A stretch of DNA of 64,000 bases. Origin: Nemopilema nomurai (taxonomy: Eukaryota > Cnidaria > Scyphozoa > Rhizostomeae > Rhizostomatidae). Location: the NCBI GenBank assembly GCA_003864495.1, contig ML133428.1, forward strand, positions 1,178,001-1,242,000, in the 5' to 3' direction. The notes under the pieces were generated by a model, which ran no database searches, was not told where the DNA came from, and saw only the letters and a list, made by a program, of their open reading frames with translations. Every line of letters starts with the position of its first letter. Position 1 is the first letter of the stretch. Positions 39,201 through 48,078 of the stretch are shown in pieces. The translations under genes and the position numbers were made by a program.

Positions 39201-40278
39201 ACAATATTTTTTATTATCCAAAGATTGACAAAGGACTCTACTCAGTCAGCCAAAGTACAGATCAATGGGGCCTTGTTTGAAAGGATGAATAATAATAATA
39301 ATAATAATATGATGTTGCATGTAGTTTCTTTCTAAATTACTGCATACTTAACCTTGAAGGAACCTTAGAAAAGTCTTTCAAGCCCAAATTTATCATAAAT
39401 TCATAAATCACAAATTCATAAATCATTGCAATTCAAGTCCTTATGCTCTGTTTACTTTTGACCCTTAAATTCTTGTTTATGTAACAAGAATGTATTGTTT
39501 AAGCTGTAATCATTTCAAAATGTTGCCAGTAGTAATAGTTTGCAAAAAACAGTAGATTTATTTAAGTTGAAACCCAATGTAAACTAGAAAACTGTATTTG
39601 ACATTTGAATTATCTTCCTTCCCATTTAGCCACACAATTTGCAAGCTTCTTATCAAATATTTGCTTTTACCATTTATCTTACAATGGAATATCTTTAACT
39701 GGGACTTTTTGTACTCACACTTTACTGTTGTAAAGGACTGCCTCTCAAAGACTGCAATTGTCTTAAAATGTAACTATTTTCCATTTACATGAAAAACTAG
39801 CTACCAAAGAAAAATAAGAAAAAAATATTAATTGTAAAATGGTCCAAAATTTTGAAAAAATCCCTTCCAGGACCAGATCCCAGTCTCTTATAAAAAGGTG
39901 TGTTTTGGCCTTAAATTGAGCATGTTCTCAGGAGGACTAAAGAGGACTACTCTCCAGTAAATGTTCGATATTGCTAAACTCTTAAAGGTACTACTCTCTT
40001 ACTTTTGCATACAATAGCCGTATACAATTTAATATATAAATTGAATATATGGTGATTAACTATGTCGAACTCAGTGGAGTTGGAATGAAAGCTGTTTAAA
40101 TAAAGTTAACAAAAAAGAAGAATGCCATACCTATTTTAACAAAATCATTATGGTCAGAAGCCGGTGGCAAGGGCCTAATTCTCAAAACGTAACGTGTTTC
40201 GTAAAGCTGGTAATTAAACGAAGTAAGGTTTGCTGACGATACTGATCTTTTCGCCCTTCTTGGGTTGCCTGAAGCCAT
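6314..40278 (-). CDS. Large propeller/solenoid/RCC1-repeat protein, 38 exons, about 1,549 aa
   Basis: I rebuilt this gene by hand from minus-strand exons. From 5' to 3': 40278-40131, 36925-36845, 36547-36480, 36347-36234, 35727-35649, 35430-35363, 35022-34900, 33665-33471, 32425-32336, 32044-31919, 30939-30734, 30613-30508, 30399-30331, 29961-29887, 28775-28695, 28019-27927, 26017-25835, 25020-24869, 23193-23071, 22819-22745, 21290-21230, 20910-20878, 20509-20237, 19916-19892, 19730-19618, 18728-18615, 13601-13494, 13172-13044, 12253-12110, 11664-11505, 11277-11190, 10889-10820, 10704-10663, 9493-9387, 8770-8695, 8514-8420, 8063-7967, 6973-6314. Every junction is GT/AG and the lengths sum to an open frame of 4,650 bases, which supports one gene. 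The start ATG has a strong context (GAAATGG). The order of a propeller-like N-terminus, helical repeats, RCC1 repeats and a C-terminal Cys/His cluster resembles Vps-type trafficking proteins with an RCC1 insertion. I do not recognise a named orthologue. Exons between 8,420 and 10,704 are the least certain. Confidence 0.87.
12931..13023. repeat. 17-bp GC-rich minisatellite beside an RCC1 exon
   Basis: About five imperfect copies of a 17-bp unit like GCGAGAAGAACGAGGCT, in an intron. The array ends about 20 bases from the splice donor of exon 13172-13044. It is unrelated in sequence to the other arrays in this gene. Confidence 0.8.
13044..23193 (-). CDS. RCC1-repeat domain of the large protein (exons 19-28)
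   Basis: Residues about 686-1037. RCC1 blades follow in order, each with a small-small-G...H/T..V turn and a WG..xxGQLG end: ACGRNHIACV..VFTWGRSSHGRLGHGD, ACGAAHTVAV..VYSWGFNNLGQLGVGD, AAGYYHTLAI..VWAWGWGIHGQLGVK, AAGHSHSVVL..VFTFGSGLYGQLGIG, VGNWHFVALT..VYTWGCNDCGQLGHY, AAGSEFTVCV..VFAWGKADAGQLGID. Between the fourth and fifth lies IACGSFET plus a 38-residue non-RCC1 insert, so one blade of a seven-bladed propeller appears broken. RCC1 propellers serve as GTPase exchange factors or as binding platforms; the role here is unknown. Several splice sites fall at the same place, just before LG, which shows how the repeats were duplicated. Exons of 33 and 25 bases are included. Confidence 0.92.
13757..18475. 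repeat. 4.7-kb minisatellite of a 28-bp unit (about 165 copies)
   Basis: Unit: CATGCATTTCATC plus ATGGTATTATCTTTT. The variable positions recur in fixed combinations: TTTTCATGC, TTTTCGTGC or TTTACGTGC; TATTATC or TATCATC; CATCATGG or CATCGTGG. A few units are shorter by one to eleven bases, mainly between 13,950 and 14,850. The unit has no stop codon in any plus frame and its length is 1 mod 3, so all three plus frames are open for about 1,550-1,600 codons. These are not genes: they show a 28-residue periodicity that is only the DNA repeat, and they lie antisense inside an intron of the RCC1-repeat gene (18614 to 13602). Confidence 0.97.
18396..18473. repeat. Duplicated right flank of the 28-bp array
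   Basis: The non-repeat flank CTGGACTAATAGATCCCTTGC occurs twice (18396-18416 and 18453-18473), separated by about one and a half array units. The array edge and its unique flank were duplicated together, as expected from slippage or unequal exchange. Confidence 0.95.
19141..19448. repeat. 14-bp minisatellite, about 22 copies
   Basis: Unit ATAGAGCAAAGGCT with variants GTAGAG, ATGGAG, ATAGGG, ATAGAAC and a GGGAAT form. It lies in the intron between exons 19618 and 18728 of the minus-strand gene. A block carrying the GGGAAT variant followed by the ATGGAG variant occurs twice, about 70 bases apart. Confidence 0.9.
20558..20743. repeat. Three tandem copies of a 65-69-bp unit
   Basis: Each copy starts TGCTGCAACGGCCGAGTCTA and contains GCTTTGCCGCGCGGCTTAAC or a close form. 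The third copy is partial and more diverged. The copies are more GC-rich than the surroundings and sit about 50 bases from the acceptor of exon 20509-20237. Confidence 0.9.
21349..22440. mobile_element. Possible decayed DNA-transposon remnants in an intron
   Basis: The strings CATCCGAAATTCCGGATAAT (near 21426) and GAAGTCCGGATAAACGG (near 22395) resemble terminal sequences of pogo/Tigger-type elements. An imperfect direct repeat, AGACTTGCTGGGT at about 21354 and AGACTCGCTGGGT at about 21907, could be an old duplication. No transposase is visible and the boundaries are not defined. Confidence 0.2.
24869..32044 (-). CDS. Central alpha-solenoid part of the RCC1-repeat protein (exons 10-18)
   Basis: Residues about 323-685. 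The exons encode successive amphipathic helices with a repeating small/large pattern: EHYFTELCGRDEGGAAEALG, LVAEQKLKEGDLQGATKFYN, IKRAISLIEYASVTAGLMFI, DRKKLADLAVECYTEQ, YDPLSAMERLAKHGMFDCLF, TKALIKEALDLCANKGFYHL, and EEPSLLLVARLFDPSRAFI. The pattern of short paired helices with conserved Ala/Gly/Leu is that of clathrin-heavy-chain-like or TPR-like solenoids, found in Vps and coat-type scaffolds. Three of the introns carry minisatellites (32.9, 28.8 and 26.4 kb). Confidence 0.8.
26383..26901. repeat. 20-bp minisatellite, 26 copies, with 60-bp higher-order repeat
   Basis: Unit AACAGATTTACAAAGAATAT, almost perfect. The only common change is AACAG to AAGAG. From 26641 to 26880 the AAGAG form is every third unit, four times in a row, so a 60-bp trimer has itself been amplified. 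The array lies in the intron between exons 27927 and 26017. Confidence 0.97.
28783..29457. repeat. 16-bp minisatellite, about 42 copies, abutting a splice acceptor
   Basis: Unit CAATCAACAAACACTC, with A for C changes giving AAAACTC and AAAAAAC forms. On the transcribed (minus) strand it is T/G-rich. It begins within about 10 bases of the 3' splice site of exon 28775-28695, so it makes up the polypyrimidine and branch-point region. The 267-codon plus-strand ORF across it is an artefact. Confidence 0.95.
32273..32303. repeat. (CAA)n microsatellite
   Basis: About nine CAA units with two CAG interruptions, in the intron between exons 33471 and 32425, 30 bases from a splice donor. Confidence 0.85.
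32336..40278 (-). CDS. N-terminal propeller-like part of the RCC1-repeat protein (exons 1-9)
   Basis: Residues 1-322. After a basic N-terminus (MASGNPRRAKRS) come beta-rich segments with the rhythm of WD40-like blades: VQSFAIDPVHAAWVIVASAD followed by a YILPAL strand, then IAWWHTFDDRNIAIIGTE leading into HGEVVFVDL, and a further block at ISHIASPSSY. These read like Vps-type N-terminal propellers rather than canonical WD repeats, as no regular GH...WD pairs are visible. The second exon (36925-36845, 81 bases) is symmetric in phase, so it could be skipped without a frame shift. It adds a Cys-rich segment (DCC, RCLLTLLC). Intron 1 is 3.2 kb. Confidence 0.8.
32862..33119. repeat. 23-bp minisatellite, about 11 copies
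   Basis: Unit CTGCCTGAAAATATCCTTCGAAA with ATGTCC, ATACCC and TTCTAAAG variants that recur in groups. It lies in the intron between exons 33471 and 32425. The minus-strand ORF of 109 codons with an FRQFRRTFSG repeat is a by-product of the array. Confidence 0.93.
36926..40130. other. Intron 1 of the RCC1-repeat gene, no supported gene inside
   Basis: This 3.2-kb intron holds short (GATT)n runs near 37,925 and 38,165, an (AAT)n run at 39,288-39,309, and a plus-strand ORF of 122 codons at 38912-39280 (MELCKNRNKAFQ...). The ORF has no recognisable domain, no signal peptide and no splice context that I can use. It may be part of an old insertion. Confidence 0.5.
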
Positions 40279-41400
40279 TTCTCGCCTGGCTTTCTTCACA
40301 AGTTTGTGATTGCTTCCATATTTTGCTGTTTACAGCCTCTTTTCAACACAGGGGAACAGGGTGTCTCTGAATTGTCACATGAGTGCCAGCTGATCCAGAA
40401 ATCAGGTCTAGTGCCATCTCCACATGGAGATACGACTCTATTTTGCTGAAATTCACTTATTTATATCGTAAAATTTACAAAATTCAACCTTTCTTTTCTT
40501 AATATATACCTTACAGCAGCCTAATTAATCCTAAATATCAAATACACTAGCTGTTGTGTGGAAAGTAGCTAATGAAATATGGGTCTATAAACTCACTTCA
40601 AGATTGATGCGGGCAATTTCAAAGATCTGTAGCAGACTGCAAATGATTAAGTAGTTTTCCGAATTTATTATGCATGAATATGATGTTTTTTAGGCATTTG
40701 CATTATTAGGACCATTTCTAACATCAATAAACTTCTTATTGATAACAGAATTAAGGAAACAAGAAGGATATTTTTTGAATATGATGCAAGCTAAGGTTTT
40801 ACGTTTTTTATTTCATTGGAAGCTTTATACATGAATTAAATCATGGATCATATAAATATATTGACAAAAATCATCAAAAGTTTTGATGACATGACGTCCA
40901 TGTGTCAAAATTAGGTCACTGGTTAGAATTGACTCTTATGGGTGCAAAACAACGTCTTGTAGCAGTCCGACCTAAATCTCATACTACATACAGAGGCACC
41001 CAACTAGCTCAAATATAAGAAGCAGAGTATGGCGATACCCCTTTTCTATTAATCTTTTCTCAATTGTTTCACCCACAATGTCTAAAAAGCTGTATATTTG
41101 CACAGTTTAACAACACACTACACACATAGCTGGATGCCCAAAAACATCTTCTAGCAGAGTCTAAAATCATTGATAAAATGCCGGGGGAATCGGCCTTTGC
41201 CTTGATTAGCAATTCATGAAGACAGCATGAGCAATTTTCAAGGTACTTGAAGAAAACCCCAGAATACTTTCACGTAACTCCACGTCACATTTCGTAATAA
41301 CTTTACCTTAACATTATCCTTAGCACCATCACAGTTTTATTTCAAAAGAAATTCGATCTGCCCCTCAAAAAACTGCTGCAAAAACAGCTTTGATCGAAGC
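40279..41400. other. Upstream region of the RCC1-repeat gene
   Basis: AT-rich non-coding sequence between the minus-strand start codon at 40278 and the next plus-strand ORF. The promoter of the large gene should lie in the first few hundred bases. I see no TATA box in a good position. Nothing else is recognisable. Confidence 0.5.
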
Positions 41401-41631
41401 ATGCTTTTCTTCATCGTTCTATTCCAAGGAATAGAAAAGACCTTGCTTCTACCAGTTAATCAACAAATGTCTTTATTACAACAAGACGCGTTTCCTGTTG
41501 TCAACAAAAGAGGCTTCGATGCTGGGGATGTCAGATTGGATTGTTTAGCAAAATACGTTGGGCAATCTCGCCAGCACATGGCATCTCAAAATGCAGCAAA
41601 AAGACAGATGTCCTTATTCGCATCAAATTGA
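41401..41631 (+). CDS. Hypothetical small ORF with dibasic sites (76 aa or a terminal exon)
   Basis: From the ATG the product starts with a hydrophobic run (MLFFIVLFQ) that could pass as a weak signal peptide. It has two Lys-Arg sites (VVNKR|GFDAG and NAAKR|QMSLFASN) and a single Cys. However, the first 25 bases also look like a polypyrimidine tract ending in AAG. The real unit may therefore be a last exon starting near 41431, with the upstream exon unknown. AATAAA follows at 41847. The composition is more coding-like than its surroundings, but I recognise no family. It could be a prohormone-like protein or noise. Confidence 0.28.
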   Translation: MLFFIVLFQGIEKTLLLPVNQQMSLLQQDAFPVVNKRGFDAGDVRLDCLAKYVGQSRQHMASQNAAKRQMSLFASN

Positions 41632-43636
41632 GAAATGGTGGTAAATCGCAAATGTAGTTTTGATTGACGAAATCTGTTCTTGACTACATTTTCTTTACAC
41701 CAAGTCTTTTGAAATTTTGAAATCATAATTAATGTATTGAATAATATTCTGAAATGTCAATTACGGCCTTCCTGTCAAATCGACTTAATGAACTCGACAA
41801 TTAAAAGCAAATTAACCTTTGTATTATACCAGAGCACTTGCTGCAGAATAAAGGGGTCTTCGAACATCTCGTCAACTAACATGAGTTTCTTTAAATGTTT
41901 AATTATAATTCATAAACTCCAAAGAAATATGCTCTTCAGTCTTCATTCTTATTAAAATGAGCAGTTTGGAACTGAAGTAAAACCATGTAACTTTGGGCTA
42001 CGAGTGACTATGACTCTAGTTTTTCTTCTGATTTAAGTAAGCTTTGAGTGAGAAGAAAGGCTCTTCTTTGACAGGACAAGACAAGAGCGAAATAGCAAAA
42101 TACAATCCTGCTTTAAGTAGCCTGAGTGAAATAAGAATACGGGGGATCATATCGGTGCACCTGGAAAATCAGAAGCTACTCCTTACCAGGGTGCTTCTTT
42201 TTTGGCTCTCGAAATGAAGTTCTGTGACGCTCACGCTTGTATTACTGATCTACCACTGAATGGGCCCCTGATATCTGAAATTTCAGAAGTTGTTTTGGTC
42301 TGCAGAAAAGTGCACCAAAAGGCTCGTTGCATGTGACAAAGTTTTCTAGAATGCATTATTATCGTTCATAATATTTACTATATTCTAGCATATCAATGCT
42401 CACTGCAACGTCATATGATTATTGAAAATGTCCTATACAACATCGTATGATTGTTTATGAGTAAGATGCTAATTTTGACATCGCAATGAGAGGAAAAGCA
42501 CGTTTGAAGGCAAGAGTTAATTGAAGATGCTAGACACGAGAAACAGGAGTTATCAAGGCATGCATTAAGGAATCTAAATTAATATATTTGTCATCTTCCA
42601 AACTTTTTAAAAGATTAGTTCGCTGCCTCGTATGAGTGCAACAACATTGTCAATGCATTTCTGCTCACCTTAGACCTCATTAAGGATTGTTAAAAAACTT
42701 TGAAAGGTATTTTTAAGCAGCATTTTCTCTTTAAGGTAAATCAGAACTGCAAGACAGAGCTGTATATCACATTGACGTTTGCATACTGTTGTACGGGAGA
42801 GTACTTTAAGTTTGCAGAAACTGTTTCCGCTTTTTCTTGCTATTGTGGAGTTCTACATTACAAGGCATTTGTTCAAATAGATGTATGTAATTCTATGTTT
42901 TAAAAGCAAATCGCACTTCCTTCATAACAATTCAAAAATGTTTATATTCGCTGGTTTCTTCACTTTTCAAAAAAATTTCAGACAATTTTGCTTTACCTAC
43001 TTATCAGAAGCTTAACTTCTGCTTGTCCCAGCAGCAAAATCTATTGAACATAAAATTCTTTGCAATTGGTTGCCATCTGTTCTCTTCCACTGCACGTGGG
43101 CTACGAAAACTAGCAGCCCATCTAATGCCAAATCTTGTCAAATACTTTTCTGTTTATCCACATCTTTTGAGTCATAGAGTCCTTGAATTATTCATCAAAC
43201 CGTTTAATGCATAGATGTGGAAAGTTGTCATTTGAATTTGATAACAGCTAAAGGAGAGCTCTTGATATCAGTAATAATTGCTGCTGATTCCTTCCCTTTC
43301 TGTACCCACTCTTCCTTTTGAGCATAATAGCCTATTATCCCAAACTAGAAGCTTCTTTGGTTGGAGCCACGTGCTTTCAAGACGGCAGTCCCTCATTAAA
43401 TTATAGAATTTCTATTAGTTCCACAACTGTATTATACTTTGAAAATGAACAGGAAAGCAGCTCTTTTCGTCTAATTTCACACCAGTCCTGTGCTTCCGTT
43501 GCCCATTTGGCTTTTCAATAATCATGTGCTCTCATATGCAGGTGTGAATGCCTTGTGTTTCCGCTAGTCACTGTCTTTCTCTCCAGCCCTCTGAATCTTT
43601 CCAATCAATAATTAAGTCATAAATACTTTTTGCAGC
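41632..43636. other. Intergenic region upstream of the first peptide gene
   Basis: AT-rich. Several short ORFs of 60-70 codons (for example 42700-42903 and 43318-43521) lack domains, signal peptides or splice context. I see no repeat array or RNA gene. Confidence 0.5.
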
Positions 43637-43644
43637 TATAAAAG
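43637..43644 (+). promoter_or_regulatory. TATA box of peptide gene 1
   Basis: TATAAAAG in a GCTATAAAAGAGAG context, 174 bases upstream of the start codon. Transcription would start near 43,665-43,670 and give a 5' UTR of about 150 bases. Confidence 0.65.
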
Positions 43645-43817
43645 AGAGAAAGAAATCTCAACCAAGACGAATCAACCTTCGTGATTAGCCATAGCGACAG
43701 TATAGGGTGTCAAAGAATCTTGGCACCTCCAACATTGACACAACTTAGCTTTCACACATTTAGAAACACAGGAAGATAATATTTGCAAAATTGGAAATTC
43801 ACTAGCGGCAAAACCAA

Positions 43818-44918
43818 ATGGGTATAATCAATTATATTATTTTTATTGCTTTGCTACATCTAGTAGTGAGTTCACCAATTCTACCTTTGGAGCAAGAGAG
43901 AAATTCTGTAGAGGTGGGGAAAAGACAATGGCAATCAACTTGCAGTTACTGGAGATGGTCAAAATGTAGAGCTGGATCTGACTCTCAACGAGAGGTGAGT
44001 AAGCTACGTTTCTAATGCAGCTTTCCTAATTCAACTAACTACGTCTAATGTAGTTTCTCAATCTAATAATCTGCCAACAGTCTACAACATCTCTCTTAAC
44101 CGTCGAAGGTTCCCTTTGCTCTTAAGTGAAGTTTGACTTCAATCCAGCAAAGAGCATTCAAGCGGATCTTCCATTTCAAGCTTGTGTTATTTCAATTCTG
44201 TAGAAGTTTGTTTGGACACCTTTGCGACCAATTAATCCCCAATCGAAAGCAAGACTGTTTTGTAAGATGAAAGAGACGTATTCGATAGTGTATGCTAGCA
44301 ATGCTTTAGGGAAAGTCCGGCAGCTCCTTACTGATTCCATTTATTTGTGAAACTGATACCTCCTGCTTAGTAGTTTACTTTGTCACGAACCTCTAGTCCT
44401 GTCCCGTGTCCATCATAGAAAGCTGAAAAGGTGTCAAAAGAACTGTGAAAAATGTTTCTTTAATCTTATGATGACTCATGGTAATGTCTGGGCAGGGTTG
44501 TTGAAAACCAATGATTGATCACCAAAATCAAATGAACACTTGCATGTCTGTTGTGCTATACCCACCTGGACGCTGCAGATATGCCAATCAGGACACGAGC
44601 TCTGATTACCCTGCATTTTCCCAACGAAAACCCAATTACTCCTTAAGAATTCTTGGCTGTAGCCATGGTTTTTTGATCGACTTTTTAATTGAATGAAAAC
44701 AAGTATCCCGAGATATACCGCTACATTGTAAATTGATGTTCGAATTGTAGGCCACTAGAGATGAAGACCAAAAGGCACTGCTAATTCAGAGGACAGAAGG
44801 GAAGGATGAACAGTCGGTCGAAGCACGGAACAAAATGACACGGAGGAAGAAGGAACGCCGCAGAGAGAAAGAATTCATCGTTTCCTTGATGCGAATGCTG
44901 TATAACAAGCAGCTTTGA
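43818..44918 (+). CDS. Secreted peptide precursor 1 (C-x7-C, Arg-Trp-Ser), two exons
   Basis: Exons 43818-43994 and 44751-44918 (donor GTGAGT, acceptor TTGTAG, phase 0) give 114 residues. The ATG context is CCAAATGG. A signal peptide (MGIINYIIFIALLHLVVSS) is followed by a short acidic spacer and Lys35-Arg36. The next segment is Gln37-started, QWQSTCSYWRWSKCRAG, with Cys42 and Cys50 as the only cysteines, so one disulfide ring of nine residues. Gln after Lys-Arg could cyclise to pyroglutamate. Exon 2 encodes a highly charged tail (TRRKKERRREKEF) ending in LMRMLYNKQL. No Gly-basic amidation site follows the ring. The layout is that of a neuropeptide or hormone precursor, and gene 2 (48079-49100) is its paralogue. 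An antimicrobial or venom-type peptide is an alternative. Confidence 0.8.
43995..44750 (+). other. Intron of peptide gene 1
   Basis: 756 bases, GTGAGT...TTGTAG. It contains a plus ORF of 61 codons (44511-44696) without recognisable features, and no repeat array. Confidence 0.75.
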
Positions 44919-47912
44919 ATTTCAGTTATCGATTTTTAAACAGAAAACGAACTGGACAAAAAATATTTTGAGCATGGGATGAACTGCAACTATTTACGGC
45001 GAAAAGTGTAAGAGTAATCTTCTTGTTGTTATTCCTCTTCCCGCCTGCCTTTTATCCACTGTAAATTCTTCTAAGTTGCCACTGTTTCCAAACCGAAACT
45101 CAGAACACAACTATGAATTGCATGAAAGTATTGTCTATGTTTTGTGTTTCACCCTCTTCCTTAATGTACACGTGGTTCTGGTTGGATCGATACAGTGTTT
45201 CTTTTGCAAAACTCTACGCAATGTGCATTTCTTCTTCTGTTCCTAATACACATTTTATGGATAGCAATGTAGACATTAAGCATAAACACACGAGCCATAT
45301 GAGAATGAATCGCCTTGTGTTAGCAAGTGACTAGCGGACGCCATTAAATATTTTTACACAGACTCCAAGCATCTGGCAGTGTCCCAGGTCAATTATACAT
45401 GAAACCTTAACTTTGTTCTACTAAGAATACACTTTTTGAGGGTCAAAATGACCCTGCATAAAAAGGAACGTTTTTCTCCGGGTTTTTCAAGAGCCCCAGC
45501 AACAGCTGTGAAATATACTGAGCATAATTTGGTGTCAGATAATGGGATTATACACATTTGCGGTGTTTTTGAAATTTTTGTGTGCACATAAGCTTATATA
45601 GTTTGGACAAAGAGATCTTAAACTCCCCTGCTCCATATTGCATTTAACAAGCCTTATTATACTTCCTCAGACGGGGGAATTTCTGCTTCTAAGAACGAGA
45701 TGACAAAATTCACATCTAACTCAACTGGTTTAAGCTATGAGGTCTCAAAATATTCAGTTCTCACATTTAGTTGTTATCATTTTCGTTCAGTTTGCTATTG
45801 GCCCTTTTGCTAGCTCTCAGACAATTCAGACCTCTTCATCTTCTACCGATTCCTGCTTTTTCGCATTCTGCAGAATCAACTGTCTATTAAGCATCGATGT
45901 AAATATCTAAAGATAATAAATTTTCTAAAATTTATTGATGCTTTGGTTGCATAATGTTGCACCGTACATGTCCTAATGGCTCAGTCGAAGCAGGGCACAT
46001 TGTCAAGATACTTAGCCTCTATTCGTGTTGGTAGTAGTGTCCTGAGTGAATGTACAATACAAGGACCCTTGAAAGCCTTTCGGTGCAATGTCGCCTAGCT
46101 AAAAGCACACAGGTAGTGAGCAAAATTTGCACTTATGACATCAATGCGGCGCCAAAATTCAATCTGGTATCAAGAACATTTGAGCATCTCGTCAATGATC
46201 TAATCACAATTACAGTAACCGAATTGGAAGAACTGGTTTTATACTTTTTCGTGCTGCCAGGCTCTAAAAAAGTGTATTAAATGTATTACTTTTTATTTCA
46301 TTTGAAGTTCGAATCCTCTTTCTTTTGAATTTCGTCTATGTCAAATGCAGGTGGAGTTGTAATTAATATAGCCATCTAAGATTGCGTTAGCAAAGGACGT
46401 ATAACTGAGTGTATTTAGCAACATCTAACGCAATTTATATGAATATGGATGAGTTGCAGACGGCGAATCCGGGTCGTCTGTTCGTGTGTATATTCTACAT
46501 TTCAAAAGAGCAAAAGCTTAGAAAAGAGAAAATGACTTTTTGTCGAGAATCAGTGATGTGGAAAGTACCATATTAATGTCTTGTCTTTGGTTAGAAACAA
46601 AGCATCAAATCCATAAATGGTTTTTAATAGATTAAACTGGTGAGAAGGCGTTCCCCTCTTTTCTTATCAACTCGACATGTAGGTTTTCCAGCCTAGAACA
46701 GGCGATTGTCTCTGACGAGACTATTGCAACCTGAGTGTCTCCTATATAAAAATGCTTTCATTTAGGTTGATACTTATTTTAGCTGGCTCAATAAGTATCT
46801 TGTCTAATTTGGCTATGGTATTGGACAATGGCTGCCAATGGCTGTTGGCCCATTTTTGCTTGGTGCATGTGACAACGCGCGCACGAGTGTCTGGAGTGTG
46901 GTGCTGGGCATTTCTGTGAGTTGAGATTTTCCAGTTAAGCTATTGTATCATTTAAGCACATATTGTAATGTATTGTATGTGTAACACGAGTAATAGAAAA
47001 TAGGACAGGATTTACAACAGTAAATTGAAAAAGAGGTGCTCAAAAGTACATTAAAGGATGCGTGTTTTTTATAGAAATGGTAATCAAGACATATGGCCAT
47101 TTTTCAATGCAAGACATCCAGTTTGTCCATCTTTGCCGTCTTTTTCTGTAAGGAGAAAGAAAGAAGTACCGAATTCTTGATTGATTTCCAATTTTTATGT
47201 CAAGGGTTGGAGGTAAACATAATATTCTTAGGGAAACAGGGGTACTTTTTATGGAGACACCCGGTACAGTGTGCTTAAATTGTTGTATTATTTTCGTATT
47301 ATTACCGAAACACCCGGTACGTATTGTATTCAGAAAGCCAATTTTATTTTTTAAGAGTTTCTTAAAATATTGATTTTATTGGGGCTCTAGTACTAGGTTT
47401 CTTATAAACTGGTTTCTTATAATAAATAAAGTCACAAATTACTTGCATGAATTACCACAAGTCAACGTTATAAACACCGCAACGTCTGCAATGAGTAACT
47501 TCCTGTGGCTTAGTAAATAGCTGTTTGAAATGAATAACTTTCAATGACCATTACGCAATATACTTTCTCAAAGATGACTTGTTTTTCTCCCCCTGATTTA
47601 AAAGAATAATAGAAATTCCTGCTGTGCTTCATGCGCCATGTTATTATTGTCATTGAACAGAAAATTAATTTATTTCCTCTTAATTTCGAAAGAGAAATTA
47701 ATGAATTTTGGCAATATGGCAATGACAAGGTCTGAACGCTCGGTGTTTTCCTAAAGCCCTGACTTAAACATTTGGACTTTTCTTCTAAACAAGCTGGAAA
47801 ATTAAAATGACATTCCGGAACAACAACAGCGCACCTGTGAAGAAGCGTAATTGGATTATTGAAGACGTTTTTCATTGAGGCAGCCCATGTGAAATTAGAT
47901 ATTCATAATAAA
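44919..47912. other. Spacer between the two peptide genes
   Basis: Three kilobases of AT-rich DNA. Weak ORFs at 45113-45334, 46050-46280, 47093-47278 and, on the minus strand, 47510-47875 (121 codons) show no domain, signal peptide or splice structure. A third, decayed copy of the peptide gene was looked for and not seen. Confidence 0.5.
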
Positions 47913-47913
47913 T

Positions 47914-47923
47914 ATATATATAT
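47914..47923 (+). promoter_or_regulatory. TATA-like element of peptide gene 2
   Basis: A TATATATATA run followed by GAGAAG lies about 160 bases before the start codon. The spacing and the purine-rich sequence after it match the TATA region of peptide gene 1 (174 bases before its ATG). Confidence 0.5.
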
Positions 47924-48078
47924 AGAGAAGATTGCGGATGCACCTTTCAGTTTCGTGTTCTGTTCAACAGCTGAAGTTGCTTAACAAGGGAGCAGAACTG
48001 CTTTTGTCAATCACTGCCGAATCGCCGCTTCAACATTCACTCGAGCATCTCCAAGCAGCACCGTCTCCACCAGCCAAC

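Noticed and set aside
38912..39280. Plus ORF of 122 codons in intron 1 of the RCC1-repeat gene
   Set aside because: No recognisable domain; it is followed by an (AAT)n run. It may be an old insertion, but I could not show transposon features.
47510..47875. Minus ORF of 121 codons just upstream of peptide gene 2
   Set aside because: No domain, signal peptide or splice context; the sequence reads like random AT-rich DNA, and a divergent gene there is not supported.
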